Below, piece after piece: positions 17,600 to 26,625 of a DNA stretch of 64,000 bases; position 1 is the stretch's first letter; every line of letters begins with the position of its first letter. A program made the translations under genes and the position numbers. Source of the DNA: Actinospineispora eucalypti (GTDB lineage Bacteria; Actinomycetota; Actinomycetes; Mycobacteriales; Pseudonocardiaceae); assembly GCA_014208095.1 (NCBI GenBank), contig JACHMT010000001.1:1674001-1738000 (forward strand). Reading direction: 5' to 3'. Under the pieces are notes generated by a model. The model made no database searches. It saw nothing but the letters and a program-made list of their open reading frames with translations, and was not told the origin of the DNA.

Positions 17600-18909
17600 T
17601 CGACCTGCTGGTGCGGGGCGCCCGCCCGCTGGACGGCGACCGGCCCGTCGACCTGCACGTGGACGCCGGAAGGCTGGTCGCCGTCCGGCCGGCCGGCACC
17701 GATGCCCCGGAGGCCAGGCAGACGCTGGATGCGGCCGGCGCGCTGCTCACCCCGCCCTACGTGGAACCGCACGTGCACCTGGACACCTGCCTCACCGCGG
17801 GCCAGCCCCGGTGGAACGCCAGCGGCACCCTCTGGGAAGGCATCGCCTGCTGGTCCGAGCGGAAGGCCACGCTGACCGGCGACGACGTAGCGCGGCGGGC
17901 GGAGGAGGTGCTGCGCTGGTACGCGGCCAACGGCGCACTGCACGTGCGCAGCCACGTGGACGTGACCGACCCGGACCTGGTCGCGCTGGACGCCATGCTG
18001 GCCCTGCGCGAGCGGGTGCGCGACGTGCTGGACCTCCAGCTGGTGGCGTTCCCGCAGGAGGGCATCTGCTCGTTCCCGGACGGGGAGAAGCTGCTCGCCG
18101 AGGCCGCGCGCCGGGGCGTCGACGTGATCGGCGCCATCCCGCACTTCGAGGACACCAGGGAGGACGGCGTCCGCTCGGTGGAGATCGCGGTGGAGCTGGC
18201 CGAGCGGCACGGCGTGCGGGTGGACGCGCACTGCGACGAGATCGACGACGACCACTCCCGGTTCATCGAGGTACTGGCCACCCAGGCGCACCGGCGCGGC
18301 CTCGGTGACCGGGTGACCGCCAGCCACACCACCGCGATGGGCTCCTACAACGCCGCGTACAGCCAGAAGCTGCACCGGATCATCGCCCGTTCCGGCATCA
18401 ACCTGGTGTGCAACCCGATGGTCAACCTGCACCTGCAGGGCCGGCTGGACGGCTACCCGCGCCGCCGCGGGCTGACCCAGGTGAAGGAGCTGCTCGCGGC
18501 CGGGATCAACGTGGCGTTCGGCGGGGACGACGTGATGGACCCCTGGTACCCGCTGGGCACCGCCAACCCGCTGCAGGTGGCGCACGTCGGAACCCACGCC
18601 ACCCAGCTGACCGCGCCGGCCGAGGTCGCCGAGTGCTTCCGCATGGTCACCGACCGGGCGGCGGCCGTGCTCGGCCTCGGCGACGGGTACGGCGTGGCGG
18701 AAGGCCGCCCGGCCAACTTCCTGCTGCTGCCGGCCACCGACCGGTTCGACGCGGTCCGCCGCCAGGTGGCGCCCTCGCACGTGGTCTCCCGAGGCCGGAT
18801 CCTGGCCACCACCCCACCCAGGGTCACCGCGCTGACCTGGCTGGACGGGGCCACCGAGGAGATCGACTTCCAGCGCCGGGGCGAGCCCGGCTGGCGGGAC
18901 GCGCCATGA
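17596..18909 (+). CDS. codA: Cytosine deaminase-type amidohydrolase
   Basis: 437-aa metal-dependent deaminase converting cytosine, or a related amino-heterocycle such as isoguanine or creatinine, to the keto form plus ammonia. Residues align with E. coli CodA at a constant offset of two: H59 and H61 (EPHVHLDTC), H212 and E215 (HCDE), SHTTAMGSYNAAYS, and D311 (FGGDDVMDPWYPLG). The residue before the two aspartates is glycine (310), where I recall histidine in E. coli CodA; this lines the active site and may shift specificity. GTG start overlaps the permease stop; its stop overlaps the next ATG. Confidence 0.88.
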   Translation: MIDLLVRGARPLDGDRPVDLHVDAGRLVAVRPAGTDAPEARQTLDAAGALLTPPYVEPHVHLDTCLTAGQPRWNASGTLWEGIACWSERKATLTGDDVARRAEEVLRWYAANGALHVRSHVDVTDPDLVALDAMLALRERVRDVLDLQLVAFPQEGICSFPDGEKLLAEAARRGVDVIGAIPHFEDTREDGVRSVEIAVELAERHGVRVDAHCDEIDDDHSRFIEVLATQAHRRGLGDRVTASHTTAMGSYNAAYSQKLHRIIARSGINLVCNPMVNLHLQGRLDGYPRRRGLTQVKELLAAGINVAFGGDDVMDPWYPLGTANPLQVAHVGTHATQLTAPAEVAECFRMVTDRAAAVLGLGDGYGVAEGRPANFLLLPATDRFDAVRRQVAPSHVVSRGRILATTPPRVTALTWLDGATEEIDFQRRGEPGWRDAP

Positions 18910-19787
18910 CCGGGCTGACCGACGCGACCCGGCCGGCCGACCCGATCACCTGGCCGGACGGCCACCGGGCGGCGGCCGCGCTCACCTTCGACCTGGACGC
19001 CGAGGCGGTGATGCTGACCGCCGACCCGGCCAGCGCGGACCGGCTGATGGTGATGACCCACCAGGCGTACGGCCCGCTCACCGGGGTGCCCCGGATCCTC
19101 GCCCTGCTGCGCCGCCGCGGCCTGCGCGCCACCTTCTTCGTGCCCGGGTTCACCGCCGAGCGGTATCCGAGCGTGGTGGCCGCCATCGCCGGCGACGGGC
19201 ACGAGCTGGCCCATCACTCCTACCTGCACGAGTCGGTGCGCGGGATGAGCCGGGCGGCCGAGGCCGCCATGCTGGACCGGGGCCTGGACGCGCTGGACAA
19301 GGTGGCCGGCGTGCGGCCGGTCGGCTACCGCGCGCCGATGTGGGAGATGAACCGGCACACCCCGGAGCTGCTGGTCGAGCGGGGTTTCGAGTACGACAGC
19401 AGCCTGATGGACTGCGACGTCCCGTACCTGCTCGGAGTCGGTGAGGGCGACATCGTCGAGGTCCCGCCGCACTGGGCGCTGGACGACTGGGAGCAGTACG
19501 CCTACCTGCCCGACCTGGTGGGCAGCGGGTTGATCGAGAGCCCGGCCAAGGCGCTGGAGATGTGGTCCTGGGAGCTCGAGGCGACGCACGCCGAGGGCGC
19601 CTGCTTCGTGCTCACCTGCCACCCGTTCCTCACCGGCCGGCCCGGCCGGATGCGCGCGCTGGACCGGCTGATCGACCTGATGACCTCGCTGGACGGGCTG
19701 TGGATCACCACCCTGGCGGACATCGCCGCGCACACCCGGGGGCTCGGCCTCCAACCGCGCCACTTCCCCCGCCCGGAAATCGACTGA
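18906..19787 (+). CDS. Polysaccharide deacetylase-fold hydrolase (PuuE / cyclic-imidase-like)
   Basis: 293-aa NodB-homology hydrolase without a signal peptide. The first motif is degenerate (LTFDLDAEAV rather than TFDDG), followed by ATFFVPGFTAERYP, HELAHHSYLHE and YRAPMWEMN, a pattern typical of the cytoplasmic HpPgdA/PuuE branch that includes allantoinase-type and cyclic-imide hydrolases. Context with a deaminase and ureohydrolase favours ring opening of a hydantoin-like or imide product rather than cell-wall chemistry. ATG start overlaps the deaminase stop. Confidence 0.8.
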   Translation: MTGLTDATRPADPITWPDGHRAAAALTFDLDAEAVMLTADPASADRLMVMTHQAYGPLTGVPRILALLRRRGLRATFFVPGFTAERYPSVVAAIAGDGHELAHHSYLHESVRGMSRAAEAAMLDRGLDALDKVAGVRPVGYRAPMWEMNRHTPELLVERGFEYDSSLMDCDVPYLLGVGEGDIVEVPPHWALDDWEQYAYLPDLVGSGLIESPAKALEMWSWELEATHAEGACFVLTCHPFLTGRPGRMRALDRLIDLMTSLDGLWITTLADIAAHTRGLGLQPRHFPRPEID

Positions 19788-19796
19788 AAGGCAACC

Positions 19797-20789
19797 GTGT
19801 CCGAACAACCGAACGGCTCAACGCCCGGCGCCGAGGTCCCCCGGCTCGGACACCCCATCGGCCCGGTGCTCGGCACCGAGGTGCCCCGGTTCGCGGGGCC
19901 GTCCACCTTCGCCCGGCTGCCCGGTGTGGAGCGGGTCAGCGATTTCGACGTGGCGTTTCTGGGCGCGCCGTTCGACGGCGGCACCTCGTACCGCCCGGGG
20001 GCCCGGTTCGGCCCGCTGGCCGTGCGTACCGCGTCGCGGCACCTGCGCCCGTCCTACCACCCGGAACTGGAGATCGCGCCGTTCGCCACCATCCAGGCGG
20101 TGGACGCGGGGGACGTGCCGGTGAACCCGTTCTCCATCGACGACGCGGTCGGCCAGATCCAGGGGCACGCGGGTGAGCTGCTCTCCGACCGCCGCAAGCT
20201 GATCACCATCGGCGGCGACCACACCGTCGCGCTGCCCCTGCTGCGGGCCGCGCACCGGGTGCACGGCCCGCTGGCGCTGATCCACTTCGACGCGCACCTG
20301 GACACCTGGGACACCTACTTCGGCGCGCCGGTCACCCACGGCACGATGTTCCGCCGGGCCTACGAGGAGGGCCTGCTCGCGCCGGACGCCAACATCCACC
20401 TGGGCATCCGGGGGCCGCTGTACGACCGGTCCGACCTGTTCGACGACGCCCGCTTCGGCTTCCAGATCATCCGGGCCGGCGAGCTGGACCTGCTCGGGCT
20501 GGCCGAGGTCGCCGACCGGATCCACCGCCGGGTGGCCGGCCACCCGGTGTACCTGTCGGTGGACATCGACGTCCTGGACCCGGCCTTCGCCCCCGGCACC
20601 GGCACCCCGGAGATGGGCGGGTTCACCAGCCGCGAGCTGTTGCACCTGCTGCGCCGGCTGGCCGGCCTGCCGATCGTCGGCGCCGACGTGGTGGAGGTGT
20701 CCCCGGCCTACGACCACGCCGAGGTGACCGCCCTCGCGGCGGCCACGGTCGCCTACGAGATCTGCTCCACGATGGCCCTGGCCCGCTGA
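19797..20789 (+). CDS. Ureohydrolase (agmatinase / guanidinobutyrase / ureidoglycolate-hydrolase-like)
   Basis: 330-aa arginase-superfamily enzyme cleaving urea from a guanidino or related compound with two Mn(II) ions. Ligand motifs are ITIGGDHTVALP, IHFDAHLDTWDTYFG and LSVDIDVLDPAFAPGTGTPE. GTG 19797 is preceded by AAAGG. The first 40 residues carry a short internal repeat (GAEVPRLGHPIG / GTEVPRFAG) not needed for the fold. Last gene of the PucR-linked operon, 9 bp after the previous stop. Substrate within the ureohydrolases cannot be fixed from sequence. Confidence 0.87.
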   Translation: MSEQPNGSTPGAEVPRLGHPIGPVLGTEVPRFAGPSTFARLPGVERVSDFDVAFLGAPFDGGTSYRPGARFGPLAVRTASRHLRPSYHPELEIAPFATIQAVDAGDVPVNPFSIDDAVGQIQGHAGELLSDRRKLITIGGDHTVALPLLRAAHRVHGPLALIHFDAHLDTWDTYFGAPVTHGTMFRRAYEEGLLAPDANIHLGIRGPLYDRSDLFDDARFGFQIIRAGELDLLGLAEVADRIHRRVAGHPVYLSVDIDVLDPAFAPGTGTPEMGGFTSRELLHLLRRLAGLPIVGADVVEVSPAYDHAEVTALAAATVAYEICSTMALAR

Positions 20790-20796
20790 AACCCGG

Positions 20797-21291
20797 TCAG
20801 ACCAGCATCGTCGAGCGGCGTTCGAAGTCGAGCAGGTGGCGTTTGCGGTCCAGGCCGCCGCCGTAGCCGGTCAGGTCGCCGGTGCTGCCGACCACCCGGT
20901 GGCAGGGCACGATGATGCTGATCGGGTTCTTCCCGTTGGCCAGGCCGACCGCGCGGCTGGCGGTCGGCTCGCGGCCGATCCGGGCGGCCAGCTCGCCGTA
21001 GCTGATCGTCTCCCCGTACGGGATCTCCTGGAGGCCTTCCCACACGGTGAGCTGGAACGGCGTGCCCGCCATGTTGAGCGGCAGGTCGAACTCGGTCCGT
21101 TCCCCGGCGAAGTACTCGGCCAGCTGGGCGCGGACGTCGCCGAACGCCGCCGGGTCCGGCTCGCCGAACGTCTCCACCGGCGGCAGGTGCCGCTGGTTCT
21201 CCATGTACAGCCCGGACAGGGCGCCGTCCGTGGCGACCAGGGTGAGCGGCCCGACCGGGCTGTCCACCACGGTGTGCGTGCGGTCTGACAC
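20797..21291 (-). CDS. ogt: Methylated-DNA-[protein]-cysteine S-methyltransferase
   Basis: 164-aa suicide enzyme that removes methyl groups from O6-methylguanine. The acceptor cysteine is in PCHRV (C130), with the helix-turn-helix recognition region ISYGELAARIGREPTASRAV and NPISIIVPCHR. GTG start at 21291 with GGAG upstream. It lies 12 bp downstream of the Ada/AlkA gene on the same strand, forming an alkylation-repair pair, and is convergent with the ureohydrolase gene 7 bp away. Confidence 0.93.
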   Translation of the reverse strand: MSDRTHTVVDSPVGPLTLVATDGALSGLYMENQRHLPPVETFGEPDPAAFGDVRAQLAEYFAGERTEFDLPLNMAGTPFQLTVWEGLQEIPYGETISYGELAARIGREPTASRAVGLANGKNPISIIVPCHRVVGSTGDLTGYGGGLDRKRHLLDFERRSTMLV

Positions 21292-21303
21292 TGGAACTTC
21301 TCC

Positions 21304-22779
21304 TCAGTGCGGGATGGAGTTGATGGGGTGGTCGCCGGTGGCCCACAGATACTGCACGGCATAGGCCCGCCACGGCTGCCAGGCCCTGGCGTGCTTGACC
21401 AGTGCGGCGTTGCCGGGCAGCCCGAGCCCTTCGGCGGCCCGTTTGACGCCCAGGTCGGTGGGGATGAACGCGTCCGGATCGCCCAGCGAGCGCATGGCGA
21501 TCGTCTCGATGGTCCACGGGCCGAGGCCGGGCAGCCCGGTGAGCTGTTCCCGGGCGCGCACCCAGTCGCTGCCCACGCCCAGCTCCAGCTCGCCGCCGGC
21601 CAGCGCGCCGATCAGTGTGGTCAGCGTGGTCCGGCGGGTGCGCGGCATGGCCAGCGCCTCCGGGTCCAGGGTGGCCAGCGTGCCCGCGTCCGGGAAGAGG
21701 TGGGTGAGCCCGCCGTCCGGGTCCTCGACCGGCTCGCCGTGCGCCAGCACCAGCCGGGCGGCCAGGGTGCGCGCCGCCGCCGTGGACACCTGCTGGCCGA
21801 GCACCGCGCGCACCGCGAACTCGGCCGGGTCCACCGTGCGGGGAACCCGCCGTCCGGGGTGCTTGCGCACCAGCGGGGCGAGCAACGGGTCGTCGGCCAG
21901 CTGGTCGTCCACCGCCACCGGGTCCGCGTCCAGGTCCAGCAGCCAGCGGCAGCGGCTGATCGCGGTGGCCAGGTCGCGCAGGTCGGAAAGGCGCAGCCGG
22001 CAGTCCACGTGCTCCGGCATGGGGCGCAGCTCCACCACGCCGTGCCCGTGCGGCAGCCGCAGGGTGCGCCGGTAGGCCCCGTCCCGCCACTCCTCCACGC
22101 CGGGCACGGCGGTGGCGATCAGGTGGCCGAACAGGTTGTCCGGGCATAGCGGCGCGCGGAACGGCAGCCGCAGGTTCAGCCACCCGCCCCCGCTGGAGCG
22201 CTGCCCCCGGTTGGCCCGCAGCCGCAGCTCGGTGGGGGTGCGGTGGAAGATCTCCCGGACGGTCTCGTTGAACGTGCGCACGCTGGCGAAGCCGGCCGCG
22301 AACGCCACCTCGCCGAGCGGCACGGCGGTGGTCTCGATCAGCACCCGGGCGGTCTGCGCCCGCTGCGCCCTGGCCAGTGCCAGCGGCCCCGCGCCCAGCT
22401 CGGCCTGCACCTGCCGCTGGATCTGCCGCACGCTGTAGCCCAGCCGCCGGGCCAGCCCGCTCACCCCGTCCCGGTCGACGACGCCGTCCGCGATCAGCCG
22501 CATGGTCCGGGCCACCAGGTCGGCCCGCTCGTTCCACATCGGCGAACCCGGGCTGGCGTCCGGCCGGCAGCGCTTGCACGCCCGGAAGCCGGCCTGCTGC
22601 GCGGCGGCCGCGCTGGGATAGAAGCGCATGTTCTTCGGCTTGGGCGGCACCACCGGGCAGCTGGGCCGGCAGTAGATGCCGGTGGTGAGCACCGCGGTGA
22701 AGAACCAGCCGTCGAACCGGGCATCCTTGGACTGGACGGTCCGGACGCAGCGCTCGGTGTCCTCGTGCGGGGAGTGCAT
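21304..22779 (-). CDS. alkA: Ada-AlkA fusion: methyl-sensing activator and 3-methyladenine DNA glycosylase
   Basis: 491 aa. The N-terminal Ada zinc domain has four cysteines, including CRPSCP and CKRCRP (about residues 1-80), and accepts methyl from phosphotriesters. An AraC-type double HTH follows (about 85-190; VAFAAGFASVRTFNETVREI). The C-terminal HhH-GPD glycosylase domain spans about 195-491 with LPGLGPWTIETIAMRSLG and the catalytic aspartate in FIPTDLGVK. This three-part architecture is typical of actinobacterial AdaA-AlkA proteins and would regulate and execute alkylation repair with the downstream ogt. Confidence 0.92.
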   Translation of the reverse strand: MHSPHEDTERCVRTVQSKDARFDGWFFTAVLTTGIYCRPSCPVVPPKPKNMRFYPSAAAAQQAGFRACKRCRPDASPGSPMWNERADLVARTMRLIADGVVDRDGVSGLARRLGYSVRQIQRQVQAELGAGPLALARAQRAQTARVLIETTAVPLGEVAFAAGFASVRTFNETVREIFHRTPTELRLRANRGQRSSGGGWLNLRLPFRAPLCPDNLFGHLIATAVPGVEEWRDGAYRRTLRLPHGHGVVELRPMPEHVDCRLRLSDLRDLATAISRCRWLLDLDADPVAVDDQLADDPLLAPLVRKHPGRRVPRTVDPAEFAVRAVLGQQVSTAAARTLAARLVLAHGEPVEDPDGGLTHLFPDAGTLATLDPEALAMPRTRRTTLTTLIGALAGGELELGVGSDWVRAREQLTGLPGLGPWTIETIAMRSLGDPDAFIPTDLGVKRAAEGLGLPGNAALVKHARAWQPWRAYAVQYLWATGDHPINSIPH

Positions 22780-22844
22780 GCCTACAGAATTACCACTGCC
22801 CGGCGCCCTGGCTGGCGGAAAAGCGACACCACCCGATCGGTGGC

Positions 22845-23450
22845 CTAACCGGTCAGCGCCGCCCGGTCCAGGCCCCGGTCCAGCGCGTCGAACACCTGCT
22901 TGATCAGCTCCTGCAGGTCGCCGCCGGTGTGCACGTGTACGTGGAAGGCGGCCTGGCAGGCGCTGACCACGCCCCGGGCCACCAACTGGGCCTCCAGATC
23001 GGCGTCCGGGTCCTGGGTGCCGTGCGCCGCCGCCCAGGCCTGCGCGATCACCTGCTCCCAGTCCGCGCAGAACAGCTGGAACGGCCCGCGCAGCGCCGGG
23101 TCGGTGAGCCAGACGGCCACACTGGACGCCTCGAACTCCGCCCCGGACTCGCCGAACCGATCGATGGTGAGGTGGATGTGCTGGCGGATCTGCTGCCACA
23201 TGGACGTGCCGGCCGGCCGCCCTTCGAGCGCCCGCTCGAAGGCCGCCAGGTCCTCCCGGATGTCCAGGAAGACCACGTCCTCCTTGGACCCGAAGTGCCG
23301 GAAGAAGGTGCTCGGCGAGTAGTCGGCCGCCGCGGCAATCTCTTCCACGGTGGTGGCCTCGAACCCCTTGGCGCGGAACAGCCGCATCGCCGCCGTGGCC
23401 AGCTCCAACCGCGCGCGTTGCTTCTTGCGCTCGCGCAGCGTCGGCTCCAT
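22845..23450 (-). CDS. TetR family transcriptional regulator
   Basis: 201 aa with the N-terminal TetR HTH (MRLFRAKGFEATTVEEIAAA then SPSTFFRHFGSKEDVV) and an all-helical ligand domain. Start set at ATG 23450 (MEPTLRERKKQR), the usual TetR beginning; ATG 23489 would add 13 residues, and neither has a good ribosome-binding site. Neighbours are the Ada/AlkA gene downstream and the HNH gene upstream, neither an obvious target, so its regulon is not predictable. Confidence 0.87.
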   Translation of the reverse strand: MEPTLRERKKQRARLELATAAMRLFRAKGFEATTVEEIAAAADYSPSTFFRHFGSKEDVVFLDIREDLAAFERALEGRPAGTSMWQQIRQHIHLTIDRFGESGAEFEASSVAVWLTDPALRGPFQLFCADWEQVIAQAWAAAHGTQDPDADLEAQLVARGVVSACQAAFHVHVHTGGDLQELIKQVFDALDRGLDRAALTG

Positions 23451-23522
23451 GACGACCGAGGGTACACCGATGCCGGGAGAGACTGTCATTAGAAAGCGAC
23501 TCCCGCGACTCCGTCCACATCT

Positions 23523-24773
23523 TTATGCGGTGAGCGGTGTTCGGGGTTTTCGGCGTGGTGTCTGGCTGGCGTCTATCCATTTCGGGGGTGTGAACTCGGG
23601 CCATCCGTTGTGGATGCGGATCTCCCATCCGGCGTGGTGGATCATGCGGTGGTGCGCCCAACACAGCATCACGAGGTTGTTCAGGTCGGTGCGGCCGCCG
23701 TGCGCCCAGGGAATGATGTGGTGCACCTCGCAATGGCGAGGGTTCTTGTTGCAACCCCGCCAGGCGCAACCCCGGTCGCGGGCGGCGATGGCGCGGCGTT
23801 GGTAGTGATCCACGGTGCGGCGGATCTGCCCCACGTCGACGACTTTGCTGTTGCCGTCCATCACCACGGGCAGGACTTTGCAGTCACACGCGAGTTGGCG
23901 GATTTGCGCGGCGGTGGCCCAGCCGAGTCCGAGGGTGGCCCCGCGCATCCGTTCCCGCAGGTCCTTCTCCTGCACGATGACGGTGAAATGCGGCCGTTCC
24001 CCACCCTGGACAGGTAGGGCCCCGTGGTTGAGTGCCTGGACGCACAGGGCGCCGAGGGCATCCGCGTCACGCTCGGGCAGCGACTTGTCGTCGTCATCGC
24101 CGCTGGTGCGATGTGCTTCCAACGCCAGAGACAGGGCGGTGAAGGTCGGGGTGTCGAGCTGACCTTTGACCCGCCCGCCTTGGCCGTTGCGGCAGCGGTA
24201 CAGGTACAGCTCGTTCAGCTGTGGTTTCTCGTCCTCGGGTTCCGGGCCGTCCTGATCCAGGGTTTTCAGCAGTTGGGTGCCGAGGCGGCGTACTTCATCG
24301 GGCCGGCAGGTCGCCGCCCACTCGGCCAGCTGCTTCTCCGCGCCGCGCCACACACCCGGGTCCAGCCGCCGCCCGGTCGGGGAGTTCAACAGGTTCTCGA
24401 TGACATCGGCGTGCGACTGGTCGATGGTGAAGGCACCCAACGCGGTGGCGGTGGCGGGCATGACCGGTTCGACCGGTTGCCCATCCAAGGTCGTCGGAAA
24501 GACCGCGCGGGCCACCGCGACCATGCGTCGCGCCCGCCCCGGGTGATAGCCCAGTAGGTCGGCAATCGCGGCGCGGGTGGTGACACAACGCTGGTCAAAC
24601 TCCCCCGACTGGTCCAAGCGGGCGACCAACGACAGCCTCAGGTGTGACAGGTCGCGCCCGAGGCGTTCGATGGCTTTGAGCCCTTCGATCTGGGTGGTGC
24701 CGTCGGCGGTGCCGAGGTACGCGCGGAGGGCGGCCACTGCTGCGGCCGCTTCTTCAACGCGTAGCTCGAACAT
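23523..24773 (-). CDS. DUF222 / HNH endonuclease domain protein
   Basis: 416 aa. The N-terminal DUF222 helical region (about 1-290) is followed by a C-terminal HNH nuclease motif (about 350-395): CAWRGCNKNPRHCEVHHIIP, then NNLVMLCWAHHRMIHH. These 13E12-type genes are repeated in many actinobacterial genomes and may be mobile or defence-related; the function is not settled. Codon use appears lower in GC than neighbours, suggesting transfer. ATG 24773 lies close to a possible -10 (TACGCTAT) with no Shine-Dalgarno, so it may be leaderless. Confidence 0.88.
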   Translation of the reverse strand: MFELRVEEAAAAVAALRAYLGTADGTTQIEGLKAIERLGRDLSHLRLSLVARLDQSGEFDQRCVTTRAAIADLLGYHPGRARRMVAVARAVFPTTLDGQPVEPVMPATATALGAFTIDQSHADVIENLLNSPTGRRLDPGVWRGAEKQLAEWAATCRPDEVRRLGTQLLKTLDQDGPEPEDEKPQLNELYLYRCRNGQGGRVKGQLDTPTFTALSLALEAHRTSGDDDDKSLPERDADALGALCVQALNHGALPVQGGERPHFTVIVQEKDLRERMRGATLGLGWATAAQIRQLACDCKVLPVVMDGNSKVVDVGQIRRTVDHYQRRAIAARDRGCAWRGCNKNPRHCEVHHIIPWAHGGRTDLNNLVMLCWAHHRMIHHAGWEIRIHNGWPEFTPPKWIDASQTPRRKPRTPLTA

Positions 24774-24957
24774 GTGTTCATGATAGCGTAGATTGCGCCG
24801 CTTGAGCAAAATGATTGAAATGGAGGTGTGGGTCGTGTGCCGTACCCGGCTTGGAACGCAAGTCAGAACCGGAACCACGGCTTCTGGAGCGGGTTTCCTG
24901 GCTGTGGTCCGGTCCAAAGAACCAACAACAAAGGTGGAGAAAGGGTTTTCGATCCGT

Positions 24958-25003
24958 CGGATGTCGGAGACATCCGAACGGTCCGGCGCCGCAGCGCGGC
25001 GCC
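24958..25003 (-). terminator. Paired hairpins downstream of the APC permease gene
   Basis: Two stems follow the permease stop on the minus strand: GGCGCCGC/GCGGCGCC with loop AGC (24985-25003), then CGGATGTC/GACATCCG with loop GGA (24958-24976). Position and symmetry suggest transcription termination at the end of the methylamine operon. There is no U-run, as is common in actinomycetes. Confidence 0.45.
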
Positions 25004-25023
25004 GAACCACCCCGAAACCCCAA

Positions 25024-26595
25024 TCAGCCGGCCAATACCTGTCCGATGACCACCATGACCGCCCCGCCGACCAGCACCAAATACGGCAGAACGCCGGCCT
25101 TCTTCACCGTCGCCACTCCAGCCTCCACCATGGACGCCGGAAACTGACCACCGTCACGCAGATAGTGCCGATAAGCGAAAACCGGGATGACCAGCGCCGC
25201 GAACACCAACCCGGTGAGCAGTGCCCCGCCGCCCCACACGTTGGCGCCCCAGCCGAGCAGCAACGCGTTGAAGAACGCGAGCACCCCACCCACCCCGATC
25301 AACACGGTAGGGGCCCGCCACGGCCGAGGCCGGTCGGCGTTGTCCACCCGGTGCAACCACCCCGCGTTCAGGTTGAGGAAGTTGAAGATCATGTAGCACA
25401 CCGTGGAGGCGGCGAGCACGAACACGTAGTCGCTCATCAGCAGCAGCACCAGGTTGAACGCCAGGTCGGTCCACATGGCCCTGGTCGGGGCGCCGTGCCG
25501 ATTGGCCCGGCCGAGGTAGCGGGGCAGCCAGCCGTCCACCGAACCCTGGTAGAGCGTCCGGGAGGAGCCGGCCATGGTGGTCATGATGGAGAGGAGCACG
25601 GCCAGGATGAGCATCACGGTGAGCAGGTTTCCGATCACCGCTCCGCCGCCGACCATGTCCACCATCGCCGCCGCGACGCCGGTGTTGTCCACGATCTCCT
25701 TGCTGGCCAGCCGGTCCAGGCCGAGTGTGCCCTGGAAGGCGAACGGCACCAGCAGGTAAACTAGCAGGCACGCCAGCCCGGCGGAGAAGATCGCCTTGGG
25801 GGTGTCACGGGCCGGGTCGCGCAGCTCGCTGGTGTAGCAGACCGAGGTCTCGAAGGCGTACGCCGACCACGCGGCCAGGAACAACCCGCCGGCGAACAGC
25901 GTCCAGCCGGCGTTGTCCCAGGCCCCGGACACCGGCACGAACGGCTGGAAGTTGGACGCCAGCACGTCCCCGGTGAGCATCGGCACCACGCCGACCACCA
26001 GCAGCGGGATGAGCACCGCCAGCCCGACCACGGTCTGCACCCGCGCCGCGCGCAGGATGCCGTGGTGCTGCAGCGCAAACACCAGCAGCAGCAGCCCCGC
26101 CGCGATCAGGAACTGGGCGTTGAACCGCAGCGCCAGCCCGTCCTTCAGCATGCCCAGGTCGACCAGCTGCACCGACCAGGTGTTGATCGCCGCGTCCGCC
26201 GGGAACAGCGCGGTCAGCAGGTAGCCGGCGCCCAGGCCGGCGCCGATGGCCAGCACCGGCGACCAGGCCAGCCAGTTGCACCACACCGATACCGGGGCGA
26301 TGAACTTGGAGTACGGCACCCAGGCCATCGCGCCGTACACCGAGGCGCCACCCGACTTGTTCGGGTAGAGCCCGGCGATCTCGGCGTAGGTGAAGCTCTG
26401 GATCAGGCCCAGGGTCACCGAGATCGCCCAGACCAGCACCGAGATGGTGCCGGTGGTGGACGCGATGGACCCGATGGAGAACAGCACCAGCGCGGGCACC
26501 CCGCTGGCCACCCAGAACGCGCCGGTCCAGGTGATCGAGCGGGGCAGCTCGCCCGCGTCGGCTTCGGTGGAGGAACGCTTGGTCGTCTCGCGCAT
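25024..26595 (-). CDS. APC superfamily amine/amino-acid permease
   Basis: 523-aa integral membrane protein with about 12-14 hydrophobic segments. APC signatures are the first-helix region FWVASGVPALVLFSIGSIAS, SFTYAEIAGLYPNKSGGASV, and the helix-8 to -10 stretch SSRTLYQGSVDGWLPRYLG. ATG 26595 follows GGAG. Last gene of the gmaS-mgs-like operon, 31 bp after the 172-aa gene. The context suggests uptake of methylamine, a longer amine or gamma-glutamyl/N-methyl amino acid; the family alone does not say which. Confidence 0.88.
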   Translation of the reverse strand: MRETTKRSSTEADAGELPRSITWTGAFWVASGVPALVLFSIGSIASTTGTISVLVWAISVTLGLIQSFTYAEIAGLYPNKSGGASVYGAMAWVPYSKFIAPVSVWCNWLAWSPVLAIGAGLGAGYLLTALFPADAAINTWSVQLVDLGMLKDGLALRFNAQFLIAAGLLLLVFALQHHGILRAARVQTVVGLAVLIPLLVVGVVPMLTGDVLASNFQPFVPVSGAWDNAGWTLFAGGLFLAAWSAYAFETSVCYTSELRDPARDTPKAIFSAGLACLLVYLLVPFAFQGTLGLDRLASKEIVDNTGVAAAMVDMVGGGAVIGNLLTVMLILAVLLSIMTTMAGSSRTLYQGSVDGWLPRYLGRANRHGAPTRAMWTDLAFNLVLLLMSDYVFVLAASTVCYMIFNFLNLNAGWLHRVDNADRPRPWRAPTVLIGVGGVLAFFNALLLGWGANVWGGGALLTGLVFAALVIPVFAYRHYLRDGGQFPASMVEAGVATVKKAGVLPYLVLVGGAVMVVIGQVLAG

Positions 26596-26625
26596 TGCCG
26601 GCTCCGTTGACGGGGTTGAGGGACC

